Positions 1 through 8,543 of a DNA stretch of 64,000 nt are shown one piece after another (within the stretch, counting starts at the first letter, position 1; each line of letters starts with the position of its first letter). Source of the stretch: Thioalbus denitrificans. Its GTDB lineage: Bacteria > Pseudomonadota > Gammaproteobacteria > DSM-26407. The position numbers were made by a program, and so were the translations under genes. A model generated the notes under the pieces. The model was not told the origin of the DNA. It saw only the letters and a list, made by a program, of their open reading frames with translations, and ran no database searches. The stretch lies in contig NZ_QPJY01000016.1 in NCBI RefSeq assembly GCF_003337735.1, positions 1 through 64,000 of the forward strand. The letters are read 5' to 3'.

Positions 1-95
1 GAACACGGAACACGGAACACGGAACACGGAACACGGAACACGGAACACGGAACACGGAACACGGAACACGGAACACGGAACACGGAACACGGAAC
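1..95. repeat. Heptamer tandem repeat (GAACACG)13
   Basis: Thirteen perfect copies of GAACACG fill positions 1-91, followed by a partial GAAC. The array is cut by the window edge, so its true length is unknown. It lies just downstream of the stop of the last TonB gene (transcribed leftward) and has no coding role that I can see. A second perfect heptamer array (ACTGAAA) occurs at 16292-16347. Confidence 0.97.
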
Positions 96-111
96 GCCGC
101 GTCCTCCCACG

Positions 112-786
112 CTACTTGAGATTGAACTCCATGCCGTAGCTCACCTGCAGGGGGCAGGGCACCTCCTTCGGTGGCCTCGGCAGGGGCTGGGCCTTCAGCA
201 CAGCCTCCTCGGCGGCCTTCTGCAGCACGCCGTGGCCGCCGGCCACCTTCACGCCGCGCACACCACCGCCGCACTCGAGGGTGAAGGTGACCTGGATCAC
301 CCCCTCCAGTCCGCGGCGGCGGGCCAGGGTGGGATAGAACTTGTGCGCCTCGATGCGGCCCAGGAGCCGGCTGAGATACTGCTCCCGGAGCTGACTTACG
401 CGGGCCGGATCCGGCAGTCCCGCCATTGTCTGCTCCGCCGCCACGGGCGCCTGGGACGGCTGTTGCGCGGGCGGGGGAGGCGTCGGTCTCGGCCTTGGCT
501 TCGGTATTGGCTTCGGTTCGGGCTTGGGTTCGGGCTTCCGCTTCGGTTTCGGCGGCTCAGGCTCCGGTTCGGGCGCCGGTGGTTCCGGATCGGGTTCCGG
601 GACCTCTTCCGGCACCGGCGCCGGCGGGGTTGGAAAGGTGAGGGTCACCCGGGTCTGCTGGGCGAGTATCGGCGCACGCGCCGCCGGCCGCATCACCGAG
701 TCGGCGACCCAGAGCAGAACCCCGGCGTGAGCGAGGGCGGAGATGCCCACCGCCAGCAGGCGCGGCCAACCCTCCCGCCGCCTCAT
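112..786 (-). CDS. TonB-family energy transducer (system 2)
   Basis: This 224-residue protein transmits proton-motive force from an ExbB-ExbD complex to outer-membrane TonB-dependent receptors. It shows an N-terminal membrane anchor after a short RRREG cytoplasmic start, then a Pro/Glu/Lys-rich periplasm-spanning region at about residues 50-115. The globular TonB C-terminal domain follows, with FYPTLARRRGLEGVIQVTF and the terminal YGMEFNLK. Its ATG overlaps the stop of the upstream exbD by four bases (ATGA), so the two are translationally coupled. It closes the second of two tandem exbB-exbD-tonB sets and shares its C-terminus ([20 protein letters not shown]) with the other tonB at 1948-2691, which points to duplication of the set. 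Confidence 0.93.
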   Translation of the reverse strand: MRRREGWPRLLAVGISALAHAGVLLWVADSVMRPAARAPILAQQTRVTLTFPTPPAPVPEEVPEPDPEPPAPEPEPEPPKPKRKPEPKPEPKPIPKPRPRPTPPPPAQQPSQAPVAAEQTMAGLPDPARVSQLREQYLSRLLGRIEAHKFYPTLARRRGLEGVIQVTFTLECGGGVRGVKVAGGHGVLQKAAEEAVLKAQPLPRPPKEVPCPLQVSYGMEFNLK

Positions 787-1184
787 GGCTGCTCGGTGAG
801 GATATCCAGTGACTGGGCGCCCGCCTTGCGGGCCGCGTCGATGACCGAGACGGCGTGTCCGAACCGGGCGGTGGTGTCGCCCCGCAGCCGCACCGATTTA
901 CGACCGGGGGCGTGGAGTGCGCCGCGCAGCGTCTCCTCCAGACGCTCGGGCGGAACCACCCGTCCGTCCACCCGCAACTCGCCCTCCGGCGACAGGATGA
1001 CTTCCACCAGGGACTTGTCCTCGTCCATTGCAGCGGACTCCGCCTCCGGCAGCTCGATGTCGAGGCTCTCTTCCTGCACGAAGTGGGCGGTGAGCATGAA
1101 GAAGATCAGCAGCAGGAAGACAATGTCGATGAGCGGCGTCAGGTTCAACCCGGCGCGGGAGCGGCGGCGGTAGTCAGACCGCAT
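783..1184 (-). CDS. exbD: ExbD/TolR biopolymer transport protein (system 2)
   Basis: This 133-residue ExbD-type subunit is part of the proton-driven motor that energises TonB. After a basic N-terminus (MRSDYRRRSR) comes the single transmembrane helix with the family motif LNLTPLIDIVFLLLIFFM; its Asp is the conserved proton-carrying residue. The periplasmic part contains the usual LPEAES segment. The open frame extends upstream to 1256, but the ATG at 1184 is chosen because it gives a normal ExbD N-terminus and only an 11-base overlap with the stop of exbB. Its stop overlaps the tonB start. Confidence 0.93.
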   Translation of the reverse strand: MRSDYRRRSRAGLNLTPLIDIVFLLLIFFMLTAHFVQEESLDIELPEAESAAMDEDKSLVEVILSPEGELRVDGRVVPPERLEETLRGALHAPGRKSVRLRGDTTARFGHAVSVIDAARKAGAQSLDILTEQP

Positions 1185-1854
1185 TCGATGCCGCCTCCCG
1201 CTGCCGCGGGAGCTCCTCCGGGTTCTCCTGGCCGCCGTTGGCATGGTGATGGCCATTGCCGTTGCGCCCGGCCTGTTCCAACACCAGCGACACGCAGCGC
1301 TGCATGGCGTGGGCGCGGCGCTCGGCGGTGTTCTCCAGGAAGTGGAGCAGGATCAAAAGGGGAATGGCAACCGCCAGCCCGGCCCCCGTGGTGATCATCG
1401 CCTCCCAGATGCCGCCGGCCAGGGCCTGGGCATCCACCTTGCCCCCCGCCTGCTCGATGACCATGAAGGCCTTGATCATGCCGGTGATGGTGCCGAACAG
1501 CCCCAGCAAGGGGGCGGTGTTGCCGAGGATGGCCAGGGTGGCGAACCCCCCTTCCAGCCGGCGCAGCTCAACCGCCCGCTCCCGCAGCCCCACGTGGGTC
1601 AGGTCCTTGACCCCATCGGCGCGGGCCGCCAGCATCGCCCGCACTACCGCCACCTCCGGCCCCCGAACGCTTTCGAGGGCGCGCTCGTCACCGGCGATGG
1701 CGGTGTGGATGCGGGCCTCCAGGTCCGGTGGTGTCCGGCCCATGCGCAGGTAGTGGAAACAGCGTTCCAGGACGATGGCCAGGCCCAGCACCGAGTAGGC
1801 CGCCAGGACCCAGACCACAGGCCCCCCACGGAAGAAGAGATCGAAGATTGTCAT
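1174..1854 (-). CDS. exbB: ExbB/MotA/TolQ proton channel (system 2)
   Basis: This 226-residue ExbB-type protein is the pentameric channel subunit of the TonB motor. The N-terminal helix (residues about 7-30) is followed by a cytoplasmic loop and then the two-helix MotA/TolQ/ExbB domain, with GNTAPLLGLFGTITGMIKAF and the Thr/Ala-rich ITTGAGLAVAIPLLILLHF helix. It is longer than the system-1 ExbB (148 residues) and belongs to a different subfamily, with a His- and Asn-rich C-terminal tail (NGNGHHHANGG). It lies 93 bp downstream of the first tonB gene and starts the second energiser set. Confidence 0.93.
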   Translation of the reverse strand: MTIFDLFFRGGPVVWVLAAYSVLGLAIVLERCFHYLRMGRTPPDLEARIHTAIAGDERALESVRGPEVAVVRAMLAARADGVKDLTHVGLRERAVELRRLEGGFATLAILGNTAPLLGLFGTITGMIKAFMVIEQAGGKVDAQALAGGIWEAMITTGAGLAVAIPLLILLHFLENTAERRAHAMQRCVSLVLEQAGRNGNGHHHANGGQENPEELPRQREAASNAV

Positions 1855-1947
1855 GGTGCTGTCCAGTCCGTGGATTGACTTGTCGCCTCCAGTGGCGGTC
1901 AGCGTACCGGTCCTGCGGGCGAGATGCGAGTTGAACGTCTGCCGTGC

Positions 1948-2691
1948 CTATTTCAGGTTGAACTCCATGCCGTAGTTGACCTGCAGCGGACAGGCCACTT
2001 CCGGAGGCGGGGGCGGCATGGGCACGGCCTTCCTGAGCGCCTCTTCGGCCGCCTTCCGCAGCAGCTTGTGCCCACCGTTCACCTGCAGGCCGTTGATGGA
2101 GCCGTCCCGGCTCAGGTTGAAAGAGATATGGACCACGCCCACCAGCCCCCGCCGGCGGGCGACGGTGGGATAGAACTTGTGCGACTCGATGTGCCCCAGC
2201 AACTGACCCAGGTAGAGATCCCGGATCTTCAGGACCTTGGCCGGGCCCGGCTTGACGATCCCCGAAGCGGGAATCTGTGTCTTCGGGCCCGTGACCGGGC
2301 CGGCGGCGACCGGTGCCGGGCGCGGCTTGGCGGCGGGGCGCGGCTTGGGTTTCGGCTTCGGCTCGGGTTTCGGCTTCGGTGGATCGGGTACCACGACCGG
2401 CTCGGGCTCCGGTTCGGGCTCGGGCTCGGGTTCCGGTTCCGGTTCGGGCTCGGGCTCGGGCTCGGGCTCGGGTTCCGGTTCGGGCACCGGCTCTGGCTCA
2501 GCCTCCGGCTCGGGGGGGACCACAACCGGTACGGGTGCATAGACCTCGAACATGGCCAGCTCGAGGGGCACCAGTTCCAGTCCCGGGGCGGAGGCGGGAA
2601 GGGCCCTCGTCACGAAAAACGCCGCTGCGATGCCCATATGCAACAGGGCGGACGCGGTCAGGCCAAGGAAATTGCAATGGCTGCACTTCAT
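1948..2691 (-). CDS. TonB-family energy transducer with long Pro-Glu spacer (system 1)
   Basis: This 247-residue TonB-family protein has one N-terminal transmembrane helix. A very regular Pro-Glu dipeptide run (about residues 60-95, encoded by near-perfect CCGGAG/CCCGAG-type repeats at about 2400-2490) then changes to Lys-Pro repeats. The C-terminal TonB domain has [19 protein letters not shown] and ends YGMEFNLK. The acidic-then-basic Pro spacer is typical of TonB and spans the periplasm. Its ATG overlaps the stop of the preceding exbD (ATGA). It is the third gene of energiser system 1, directly downstream of the uptake genes. Confidence 0.94.
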   Translation of the reverse strand: MKCSHCNFLGLTASALLHMGIAAAFFVTRALPASAPGLELVPLELAMFEVYAPVPVVVPPEPEAEPEPVPEPEPEPEPEPEPEPEPEPEPEPEPEPEPVVVPDPPKPKPEPKPKPKPRPAAKPRPAPVAAGPVTGPKTQIPASGIVKPGPAKVLKIRDLYLGQLLGHIESHKFYPTVARRRGLVGVVHISFNLSRDGSINGLQVNGGHKLLRKAAEEALRKAVPMPPPPPEVACPLQVNYGMEFNLK

Positions 2692-3071
2692 TGGGGGCGC
2701 TGGGTGACGATGGACAGGCGTTCGAGTTTCTGGGTCTTCAGGATGTCCACGACGGAAACAAACCCGGCAAAAGGCACGGCCTCGTCCACCCGCATGACAA
2801 TGGAGGTTTCCTTGTCGAGCCCGGACAGGCGCAACGACAGATCCTCCAGGGTCACGGCCTCATCGTTGTAGTAGGCGGCGCCATCCCGGTCGATGGAGAG
2901 GGTGATGGGAGGATCCTGGGGTGGTGCGGCCTCCTGGTTCGCCTTCGGAAGATTGATGTCGATCTTGCCCTGGGCGATGAAGGTGGCCGTGGTGAGCACG
3001 ATGGCCAGCAGCACCAGCATGATGTCGATGAACGGGATGACGTTGATTGAATCAAACCGCTTCATAGCCAT
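2688..3071 (-). CDS. exbD: ExbD biopolymer transport protein (system 1)
   Basis: This 127-residue ExbD has a short MAMKRFDS start, the transmembrane segment [21 protein letters not shown] with the conserved Asp, and a periplasmic domain containing INLPKA. The frame extends to a TTG at 3095, but the ATG at 3071 has a GGAAG ribosome-binding site upstream and gives the canonical short ExbD N-terminus. It overlaps the end of exbB by 20 bases and the start of tonB by four, so the three are translationally coupled. Confidence 0.93.
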   Translation of the reverse strand: MAMKRFDSINVIPFIDIMLVLLAIVLTTATFIAQGKIDINLPKANQEAAPPQDPPITLSIDRDGAAYYNDEAVTLEDLSLRLSGLDKETSIVMRVDEAVPFAGFVSVVDILKTQKLERLSIVTQRPQ

Positions 3072-3498
3072 GGATTTTCTTCCATTCCGCGACAAGGACC
3101 TCGACGCGACGCAACAGGCCGTTGTAGAAGAGGATGGCCGGTATGGCCACGACCAGTCCGAGGGCGGTGGCCTTCAGCGCCAGCGCCAGTCCCACCATGA
3201 TGGTCTTGACGTCGATATTTCCGCCCTGGCCGATCTCGTAGAAGGTGAGCAGGATGCCGAGCACGGTTCCGAGCAGGCCGACGTAGGGGGCGCTCGAACC
3301 GATGGAGGAGAGCTCGGTCAGATTCCGGGTGAGGGCCACGTTGAGTTCGTCGAGATGATCGAAGCCGCGTACGTCCACGCGGCGCAGGTAGAGATATCTT
3401 TCCACGGCGAACCAGACCATGAGAAAGCTCATGAATCCCAGTATGCCGATGATGCCGTAGTCGAGGTTGGACTTCAGAAGGTCCATCAGTGATTCCAT
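3052..3498 (-). CDS. exbB: ExbB proton channel, short form (system 1)
   Basis: This 148-residue protein of the compact TonB-system energiser ExbB class has three predicted helices: GIIGILGFMSFLMVWFAVERY near the N-terminus, SAPYVGLLGTVLGILLTFYEI in the middle, and ALKATALGLVVAIPAILFYNGL. The VGLLGTVLGI and ALKATALGLVVAIPA signatures place it in the MotA/TolQ/ExbB family. GGAG lies nine bases before the ATG. It begins the system-1 exbB-exbD-tonB set 46 bp downstream of the DsbD-like gene, which suggests the uptake genes and this motor are co-transcribed. Confidence 0.93.
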   Translation of the reverse strand: MESLMDLLKSNLDYGIIGILGFMSFLMVWFAVERYLYLRRVDVRGFDHLDELNVALTRNLTELSSIGSSAPYVGLLGTVLGILLTFYEIGQGGNIDVKTIMVGLALALKATALGLVVAIPAILFYNGLLRRVEVLVAEWKKIHGYEAV

Positions 3499-3544
3499 CG
3501 TGTTCTCCGATACTATCCAGCCGATATCCGTATTGCCGCGGTTG

Positions 3545-4282
3545 TCAGGGTTGTATCCACCCCAGCGCCGTGGCGGTGCCGAGCCCGGCGATCATGAGGG
3601 CCGATACCCGGGTGAGGGTGGTTTCCCACGAGGCCAGATGCTCCCGCAGCTGCGCACCGAGGTGCGCCACGCCGAGGCCGAAGATCACTGCCGGCATCGC
3701 CACGGCGCCAATTCCGAATCCGAAGCCCAGCCAGGCGCCCGAGACGGCGCTGGCGGCAGCCGCCGCCGCCAGCATGATGGTGCTCAGGGGGGCACAGGGA
3801 TTGAGCGCCATCCCCATACCCATCAGGTAGAGACCACCCGGCACCAGGCGCTTGTCCGGGCCGGGTTTGGCCCGCCGCTGCAGCCGCATCTCCACGGCGA
3901 TCGGCTGTCCGTCCGGTTTGCGGCCCGGGCCGGTGGCAGCGCAATGTCCTTTCCGCCCGGTGGCGGATGAGCGCAGCAGCAGCCCGGCGGCCACCAGCAG
4001 CGTGGCGCCTCCCAGCACCCAGCGCACCACCGGGGATTCCAGCCAGCCCTGGGCGATGCCGCCGGCCAGCCCCGCCACCAGCCCCACCCCCGCGTAGCCG
4101 GTCAGCCGGCCGAGGGAGAAGGGCAGGAGGACCCGCCAGGCCTGCCGGACCCCGCCGCCACCGGCCACGAAGACCGGTCCGAGGAAGGGCAGGCAGGCGA
4201 TGTTGCAGGGCCCGGCGCCGAAGCCGAGCCCCAGCAGCAGGGCCGCGCCGAAGCTGAGGCTGACTGCCGCGCCGTCCATCAT
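3545..4282 (-). CDS. DsbD/TauE-like membrane protein (UreH domain family)
   Basis: This is an integral membrane protein of about 245 residues with roughly six hydrophobic helices. It has two repeated cysteine signatures, FGAGPCNIACLPFLGP near the N-terminus and GMALNPCAPLSTI in the second half, which are characteristic of the DsbD/CcdA transmembrane fold and its UreH-like relatives. Family members carry reducing equivalents across the inner membrane or export small ions; which applies here is not shown. The frame is open to 4558, but the ATG at 4282 overlaps the stop of the upstream polyferredoxin gene (ATGA) and begins right at the first helix. Its place between a polyferredoxin and the TonB motor suggests a redox or metal-handling role in the uptake system. 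Confidence 0.82.
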   Translation of the reverse strand: MMDGAAVSLSFGAALLLGLGFGAGPCNIACLPFLGPVFVAGGGGVRQAWRVLLPFSLGRLTGYAGVGLVAGLAGGIAQGWLESPVVRWVLGGATLLVAAGLLLRSSATGRKGHCAATGPGRKPDGQPIAVEMRLQRRAKPGPDKRLVPGGLYLMGMGMALNPCAPLSTIMLAAAAAASAVSGAWLGFGFGIGAVAMPAVIFGLGVAHLGAQLREHLASWETTLTRVSALMIAGLGTATALGWIQP

Positions 4283-5331
4283 GCCCGCTCCGTGGCCGGC
4301 GACCGGCGGCGACTCCACCAGCCGCGCAGGGTCCAGGACTCCCAGCGCTTCTGGGCCTGCTTGCGCTGCTTGAAGTAGCGGGGGCTGGCCGAGAAGACGG
4401 GGAAGGTGGCGTACTTCAGCTGCAGGACATCCTGGTCCGGGCAGAACTCCACGCAGCGGCCGCACAGGGTGCAGTCGGCGAAGGTGATGTCGCCCTGCTT
4501 CTCCGTGGTGTGGATCTCGCGGATGTCCATGGGGCAGGCCTTGGCGCACAGGCCGCACTTGCCGCAGCGGGGCGAAGGGTTCTTCACCAGCCGCGCCAGG
4601 CCCACCTTGCGGAAGGCGGCGTGCAGGGCCAGCAGCGGGCAGATGCGGCAGAAGGGCTGGCGGGTGGTCAGGCCCAGGGCCACCATGGCGCCGAACAGGA
4701 AGTCGGCGCTCACCGAGAGCACCATCACCGTCGGGTTGGCGCTGTCGAAGTAGAGCTGGGAGGTGTCGCCCACCGCCAGGGTGGTCATGATCCGGCTGGG
4801 ACAGATGGCGCAGTAGGCGCCCACCAGGTCATGACTGGCGAAACCCAGGCCCGAGAGCAGCGGCAGGCTGAAGACCAGCACGCCGAGCATGAGCCACTTC
4901 ACCGGACGCAGCCGGTCCACGATGCCCGGCGCCAGCGACTCCCGCTGCTGCAGGCCGAGCTTCTGGCCGATGACGCCGAGCAGCTCCTGGAAGAAGCCCA
5001 GCGGGCAGATCCAGCCGCAGAAGGCCTTGTTGAGCAGGACGAACAGCAGCAGGAAGGTGCCCAGGGTGGTCACCACCGGCAGCAGGCCCATGAGCAGCGA
5101 TGTGCCGTTGCTGATCGACTCGCCCACCCGGTGGGCCATCTGGTGCTGGAAGGGAATCAGGGTGCAGTAGTCGGCCGAGCGCATGTCGTAGGCGCAGGTG
5201 AGCGCCGGGAAGGCGACGCTCAGCTTGTCGGCGGTGTAGTAGCCCACCACCACCGAGCCGTAGACGAGAAAGGCGAAGGCGGCCACCTGTACGAGCCTGC
5301 GGATGACGCTGAGATTGGTAAGCGGATTCAT
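4279..5331 (-). CDS. NapH/NosR-type membrane polyferredoxin
   Basis: This 350-residue inner-membrane iron-sulfur protein has several helices. It carries membrane-proximal cysteine motifs of the NapH/NosR/RdxA family (CGWICPLGFFQE, CAICPSR, CRICPLLAL) and then two soluble [4Fe-4S] ferredoxin motifs, CGKCGLCAKACP and CTLCGRCVEFCP, near residues 255-300. Such proteins pass electrons from the quinone pool to periplasmic or membrane partners. It is encoded between a periplasmic DUF4198 protein and a DsbD-like protein, four bases from the former and overlapping the latter, so it probably supplies electrons for a reductive step in metal or chelate uptake. That role is inference. No molybdoenzyme or nos gene is nearby. 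Confidence 0.85.
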   Translation of the reverse strand: MNPLTNLSVIRRLVQVAAFAFLVYGSVVVGYYTADKLSVAFPALTCAYDMRSADYCTLIPFQHQMAHRVGESISNGTSLLMGLLPVVTTLGTFLLLFVLLNKAFCGWICPLGFFQELLGVIGQKLGLQQRESLAPGIVDRLRPVKWLMLGVLVFSLPLLSGLGFASHDLVGAYCAICPSRIMTTLAVGDTSQLYFDSANPTVMVLSVSADFLFGAMVALGLTTRQPFCRICPLLALHAAFRKVGLARLVKNPSPRCGKCGLCAKACPMDIREIHTTEKQGDITFADCTLCGRCVEFCPDQDVLQLKYATFPVFSASPRYFKQRKQAQKRWESWTLRGWWSRRRSPATERA

Positions 5332-5334
5332 GGT

Positions 5335-6174
5335 TCAGGCGCTCCCGCGCTTCTTGTTGTCATGCCTGCGGCGGAAGCCGACCAGGCCGCCGACGAGAAA
5401 GCCGGCCCCGGCGATGGCCACGCCGGTGGGAAAGGACTGCCAGTGGGCCGGGTCGGCGTGGTAGGGAGCGGTGAGAACCGTCACGAACTCCAGCCCGTCC
5501 TCCCGGTGGCTGGCGGTGACGCTGAGCTCGGCCGGCGTGTTGTTCTCCCGTCCGGCCTCGACTTCAGGGAAGTCGTCGGGGAGGCGGAAGGTGACCCTGC
5601 CCGCGGCGTCGGTCACCGCTTCCAGCCGGCTGCCCTGGCTGGTCGCCAGCAGCACCGGCGTGCCGGCGAGCGGCTGGCCCTGGTAGCGGACCAGGAACGA
5701 CCAGCGGTCGGCGGCCATGTAGCGGTAGTGCTCCCGCGGGATGGGGTCGGGCACCACCTCCAGCTCCGTCTTCACCGCCGCGGTCAGCTCGGCCGGGCTG
5801 TGGCCGCTGGGCTTGCCGAAGCTGTATTCGTAGCGGATGAGGGTGTCTTTCTCCGGGCCCCAGTCCTGTTCCACGACCAGGGCGTGGTAGTTGTCCATGC
5901 CCGTGGGCGGCAGGGTCAGGTGCCCATGCTCGGCGCTCAGCTCCATGCGGGTCAGATCGGGCTTCCAGTAGGTGATGCGGGCGCCGTCGGCGTTGGCCAG
6001 CATCAGCATCTTCGCGCGCCGGCCGCCACCGTGCCCGGCATGGCCGCCGGCGGGCTTCTGACCCGTTTCGGCTGCCGGCGCGGCGGCGTCGCCGTGGGCA
6101 GGCGGCTGGGCGAGGGCGACGGACACGCAGCAGCCGCTGGCGAGGAGTCCGGCTAGCAGGGTTTTCATTCGCAT
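5335..6174 (-). CDS. DUF4198-type periplasmic protein with C-terminal anchor
   Basis: This protein of about 279 residues has a signal peptide (MKTLLAGLLASGCCVSVALAQ), a short His/Gly-rich stretch (GGHAGHGGGRR), then two beta-rich sections like those of DUF4198 proteins. These contain SAEHGHLTLPPTG and a C-terminal carboxypeptidase-regulatory-like part, TDAAGRVTFRLPDD. A membrane helix and a basic tail (GFRRRHDNKKRGSA) end it. DUF4198 proteins accompany nickel/cobalt transporters and TonB receptors, so it may bind a metal or metal complex in the periplasm. The ATG at 6174 is preferred over those further upstream because GGAG precedes it by six bases. It lies between receptor 1 and the polyferredoxin in one operon. 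Confidence 0.8.
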   Translation of the reverse strand: MRMKTLLAGLLASGCCVSVALAQPPAHGDAAAPAAETGQKPAGGHAGHGGGRRAKMLMLANADGARITYWKPDLTRMELSAEHGHLTLPPTGMDNYHALVVEQDWGPEKDTLIRYEYSFGKPSGHSPAELTAAVKTELEVVPDPIPREHYRYMAADRWSFLVRYQGQPLAGTPVLLATSQGSRLEAVTDAAGRVTFRLPDDFPEVEAGRENNTPAELSVTASHREDGLEFVTVLTAPYHADPAHWQSFPTGVAIAGAGFLVGGLVGFRRRHDNKKRGSA

Positions 6175-6267
6175 CGGTGTCTCCATGGGAGGAGGTTGTG
6201 CACCGGACCCTCCCTGGTCCGTGGCCAGCATCGGCCGGCCGGTGCACTCCCCTGTCCGGTCGGGCGG

Positions 6268-8415
6268 CTAGAAGGTGTACTTGTAGGTCAGCATCGCGGT
6301 GCGCGGGCTGGCCGGGTAGTAGTAGTACTTCTCCTGCCATGAGCCCATGGCGAAGTAGGTGCTCTTCTTCACCTCGGTGGCGTAGTGGTCGTCGAACAGG
6401 TTGTCGATGGTGAACACCAGCGCGTGCGGACCCTTCTCGTAGCCCAGCATCAGGTTGGTGACGAAGTCGAAGCCCTTGTAGGTATCCGAGTTGGCATTGT
6501 CCACGTAGTACTCGCTCCAGCTGTCGGCCTGCACGCGGGCCTTGAACCCGGAGGGGTGGTCGTACTCCAGGCTGAGGTTGTACTGGTGCCTGGGCGTGAA
6601 GGGGAGCTGGTTGCCGGAGCGGTCGAAGGTGAAGCCGCTGATGACCTCGGAGAACTCCTCGAACTTGTAGTCGCTGTAGGCATAGCCGAGCCCCGCCCAC
6701 CAGCGCTTGCCGAGCCGCAGGCGGCCGCTGAACTCCAGGCCCTTCTTGTCGGTCTCGCCGGCGTTCTGGAAGGTGGTGTCGCCCCCGGTGTCCAGCACCG
6801 AGACGATCTCGTCGCTCACCTTGGTCTGGTAGACGGAGAGATCGAAGGTCCAGTTGTCGGCCCGTCCCTTGATGCCCACCTCCAGGTTGCGGGCGGTCGA
6901 GGCATCGAGTGCGCTGTTTTTCTTCAGCTCGGAGTCGGCCGGGATCTGATCGGCCTGGGCCAGAGAGGCGAACAGGTTGAGGGTGTCCGACAGTCGGTAG
7001 GTGACGCCCAGGCGTGGCGAGAAGAGGTTGAAGCTCTTCTTGGTGTCGTAGACCAGGGGATCGTAGACATAGGTGCTGCTGCCGTAGTCATAGACCCAGA
7101 TCTGATCGGTGTGAATGTCGAACTCGGAGCGGTCGAAGCGGAAGCCGGCATCCACCAGCCAGCGCTCGGCCGGTTGCACGCTCTCCTGGAGGTAGAAGCC
7201 GTAGAGCGTGTTGAGGGTGTCCTCGGTCTGCATCAGGTCGCCGGGACGGTCCGAGAGGGTGGAGGTGATGCGCCCGCCGAAGCCGGTGGTGACATCAGCA
7301 TACTTGTACTTGGCGGAATCCCGGGTGTCGTCGCGGCGGAAGGTGACGCCGCCCACCAGGGTGCTGTCGCCGATGAAGTGGTGGTTCCAGTTGAGCTCGA
7401 GGTCGGTGCCGAGGACGTTGGTGCCCGGGTTGTCGTTGATGGCGCCGGTGACCGGGTGGTAGTGCTCCCAGTGGTTGAAGTACACGCGCGGCTTGAAGGT
7501 CAGGTCGCCCCAGCTCTGCTCGAAGCGGGAGTTGAAGAACCAGATCTTCGAATAGCGGCCGGAATGCTTCCAGGGATCCTGGGTGTCGTCCACCTCGCCG
7601 GTGCGCTTGTACTCGTCGAACAGGGCCTTGTCGAGGGAACCGGGCAGCTGGATGTCGGCCTTGGAGTAGCTGAGCTCCGACTCCCACAGGCCGCCGCCGT
7701 CCAGCATCAGGCCGTGCTTGAAGCTCACCTGGTTGGTGTCGAACTTGTTCCAGTGGCGCCAGTCGTTGTCCATCACGCGGCGCGAGGCGGTGACGGAGAA
7801 GGCGTTGCTGTCGTTGATGTCGGCGCCGTAGCGGACGTGATAGCTCTCCGCCCCCTCGGTGCCGAGGCCGAGCTTGACCCGGTTGGTGGCGTCGAAAACC
7901 GACTTGGAGATGATCTGCAGGGTGCCGCCGGCCGCGCCGCTGCTGTAGAGGTTGCCCGGGCCCTTGGAGATCTCGATGCGCTCGATGTCCTGGGTGTCGA
8001 TGTAGTCGAAACGGGAGAAGCTGTCCGGATCGGTCATGGGCACGCCGTCGCGGATCACCATGATCTCGCGCACGCCATAGTTCGCCTTCTGGCCCGCGCC
8101 GCGGATCACCAGGCGGACGTCGTAGCCGCCGTTCTTCGAATCGATGAGCACCCCGGGTGTCCCCTGGATGGCATCCTTCACGTTCATCATCTGCGCCTGC
8201 TCGATACGCTTCTCGTCCACCACTGCGATGGCGGCGGGCACCTCCCGGGTGGTGCGCTCTATGCGCGAGGCGGTGACGCTGATGGTGTCGAGATCGACCT
8301 TGTCGGCCGTCTCGGGCGTTTCCGCCCAGGCGGGGCTGGCGGCGGAGAGCGAGGTGGCGATGGCCACGACGAGAACCCGGCGCGCGATGGCCGGTTGATG
8401 TGAAGCGACGTTCAT
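6268..8415 (-). CDS. TonB-dependent outer-membrane receptor 1
   Basis: This outer-membrane receptor has about 715 residues, a signal peptide ending SPAWAE, a TonB-box-like region (DLDTISVTASRIE), and a plug domain at about residues 45-170 (AIQGTPGVLIDSKNGG, MVIRDGVPMTDPDSF, IERIEISKGPGNLYSSGAAGGTLQI). A 22-strand beta-barrel ends in the aromatic TAMLTYKYTF. The ATG at 8415 is chosen over 8448 because it gives a normal signal peptide. The substrate is not evident. The downstream genes (DUF4198, polyferredoxin, DsbD-like, ExbBD-TonB) suggest a metal or metallo-organic ligand. A sigma-54 promoter lies 94-121 bp upstream. Confidence 0.93.
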   Translation of the reverse strand: MNVASHQPAIARRVLVVAIATSLSAASPAWAETPETADKVDLDTISVTASRIERTTREVPAAIAVVDEKRIEQAQMMNVKDAIQGTPGVLIDSKNGGYDVRLVIRGAGQKANYGVREIMVIRDGVPMTDPDSFSRFDYIDTQDIERIEISKGPGNLYSSGAAGGTLQIISKSVFDATNRVKLGLGTEGAESYHVRYGADINDSNAFSVTASRRVMDNDWRHWNKFDTNQVSFKHGLMLDGGGLWESELSYSKADIQLPGSLDKALFDEYKRTGEVDDTQDPWKHSGRYSKIWFFNSRFEQSWGDLTFKPRVYFNHWEHYHPVTGAINDNPGTNVLGTDLELNWNHHFIGDSTLVGGVTFRRDDTRDSAKYKYADVTTGFGGRITSTLSDRPGDLMQTEDTLNTLYGFYLQESVQPAERWLVDAGFRFDRSEFDIHTDQIWVYDYGSSTYVYDPLVYDTKKSFNLFSPRLGVTYRLSDTLNLFASLAQADQIPADSELKKNSALDASTARNLEVGIKGRADNWTFDLSVYQTKVSDEIVSVLDTGGDTTFQNAGETDKKGLEFSGRLRLGKRWWAGLGYAYSDYKFEEFSEVISGFTFDRSGNQLPFTPRHQYNLSLEYDHPSGFKARVQADSWSEYYVDNANSDTYKGFDFVTNLMLGYEKGPHALVFTIDNLFDDHYATEVKKSTYFAMGSWQEKYYYYPASPRTAMLTYKYTF

Positions 8416-8519
8416 GTGTGCTGACCCCCGGATGTGTGCGCCAAGCAATTGATATTTGTCTTTTTTATGGTTCCGGTAACTCGTCCAGCAGGGGTCCGTC
8501 CCAAGCTGGTGGACCCCAA

Positions 8520-8536
8520 AGCAAGGAGTGGGCCAA
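8520..8536 (-). promoter_or_regulatory. Sigma-54 promoter of receptor 1
   Basis: On the minus strand the sequence is TTGGCCCACTCCTTGCT. It has the invariant GG and GC doublets exactly ten bases apart, and a close match to the RpoN consensus YTGGCACG-N4-TTGCW. The predicted start of transcription is near 8509. The same motif with one base changed (TTGGCCCACTACTTGCT) precedes receptor 2, which strongly supports function. Confidence 0.82.
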
Positions 8537-8543
8537 TCGGGCC

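Noticed and set aside
1-95. CRISPR array
   Set aside because: The repeat is a seven-base unit with no spacers; the same applies to 16292-16347.
3545-4558. 337-residue start for the DsbD-like protein
   Set aside because: The N-terminal 92 residues overlap the polyferredoxin gene in another frame and are Pro/Arg/His-rich; the ATG at 4282 is coupled to the upstream stop.
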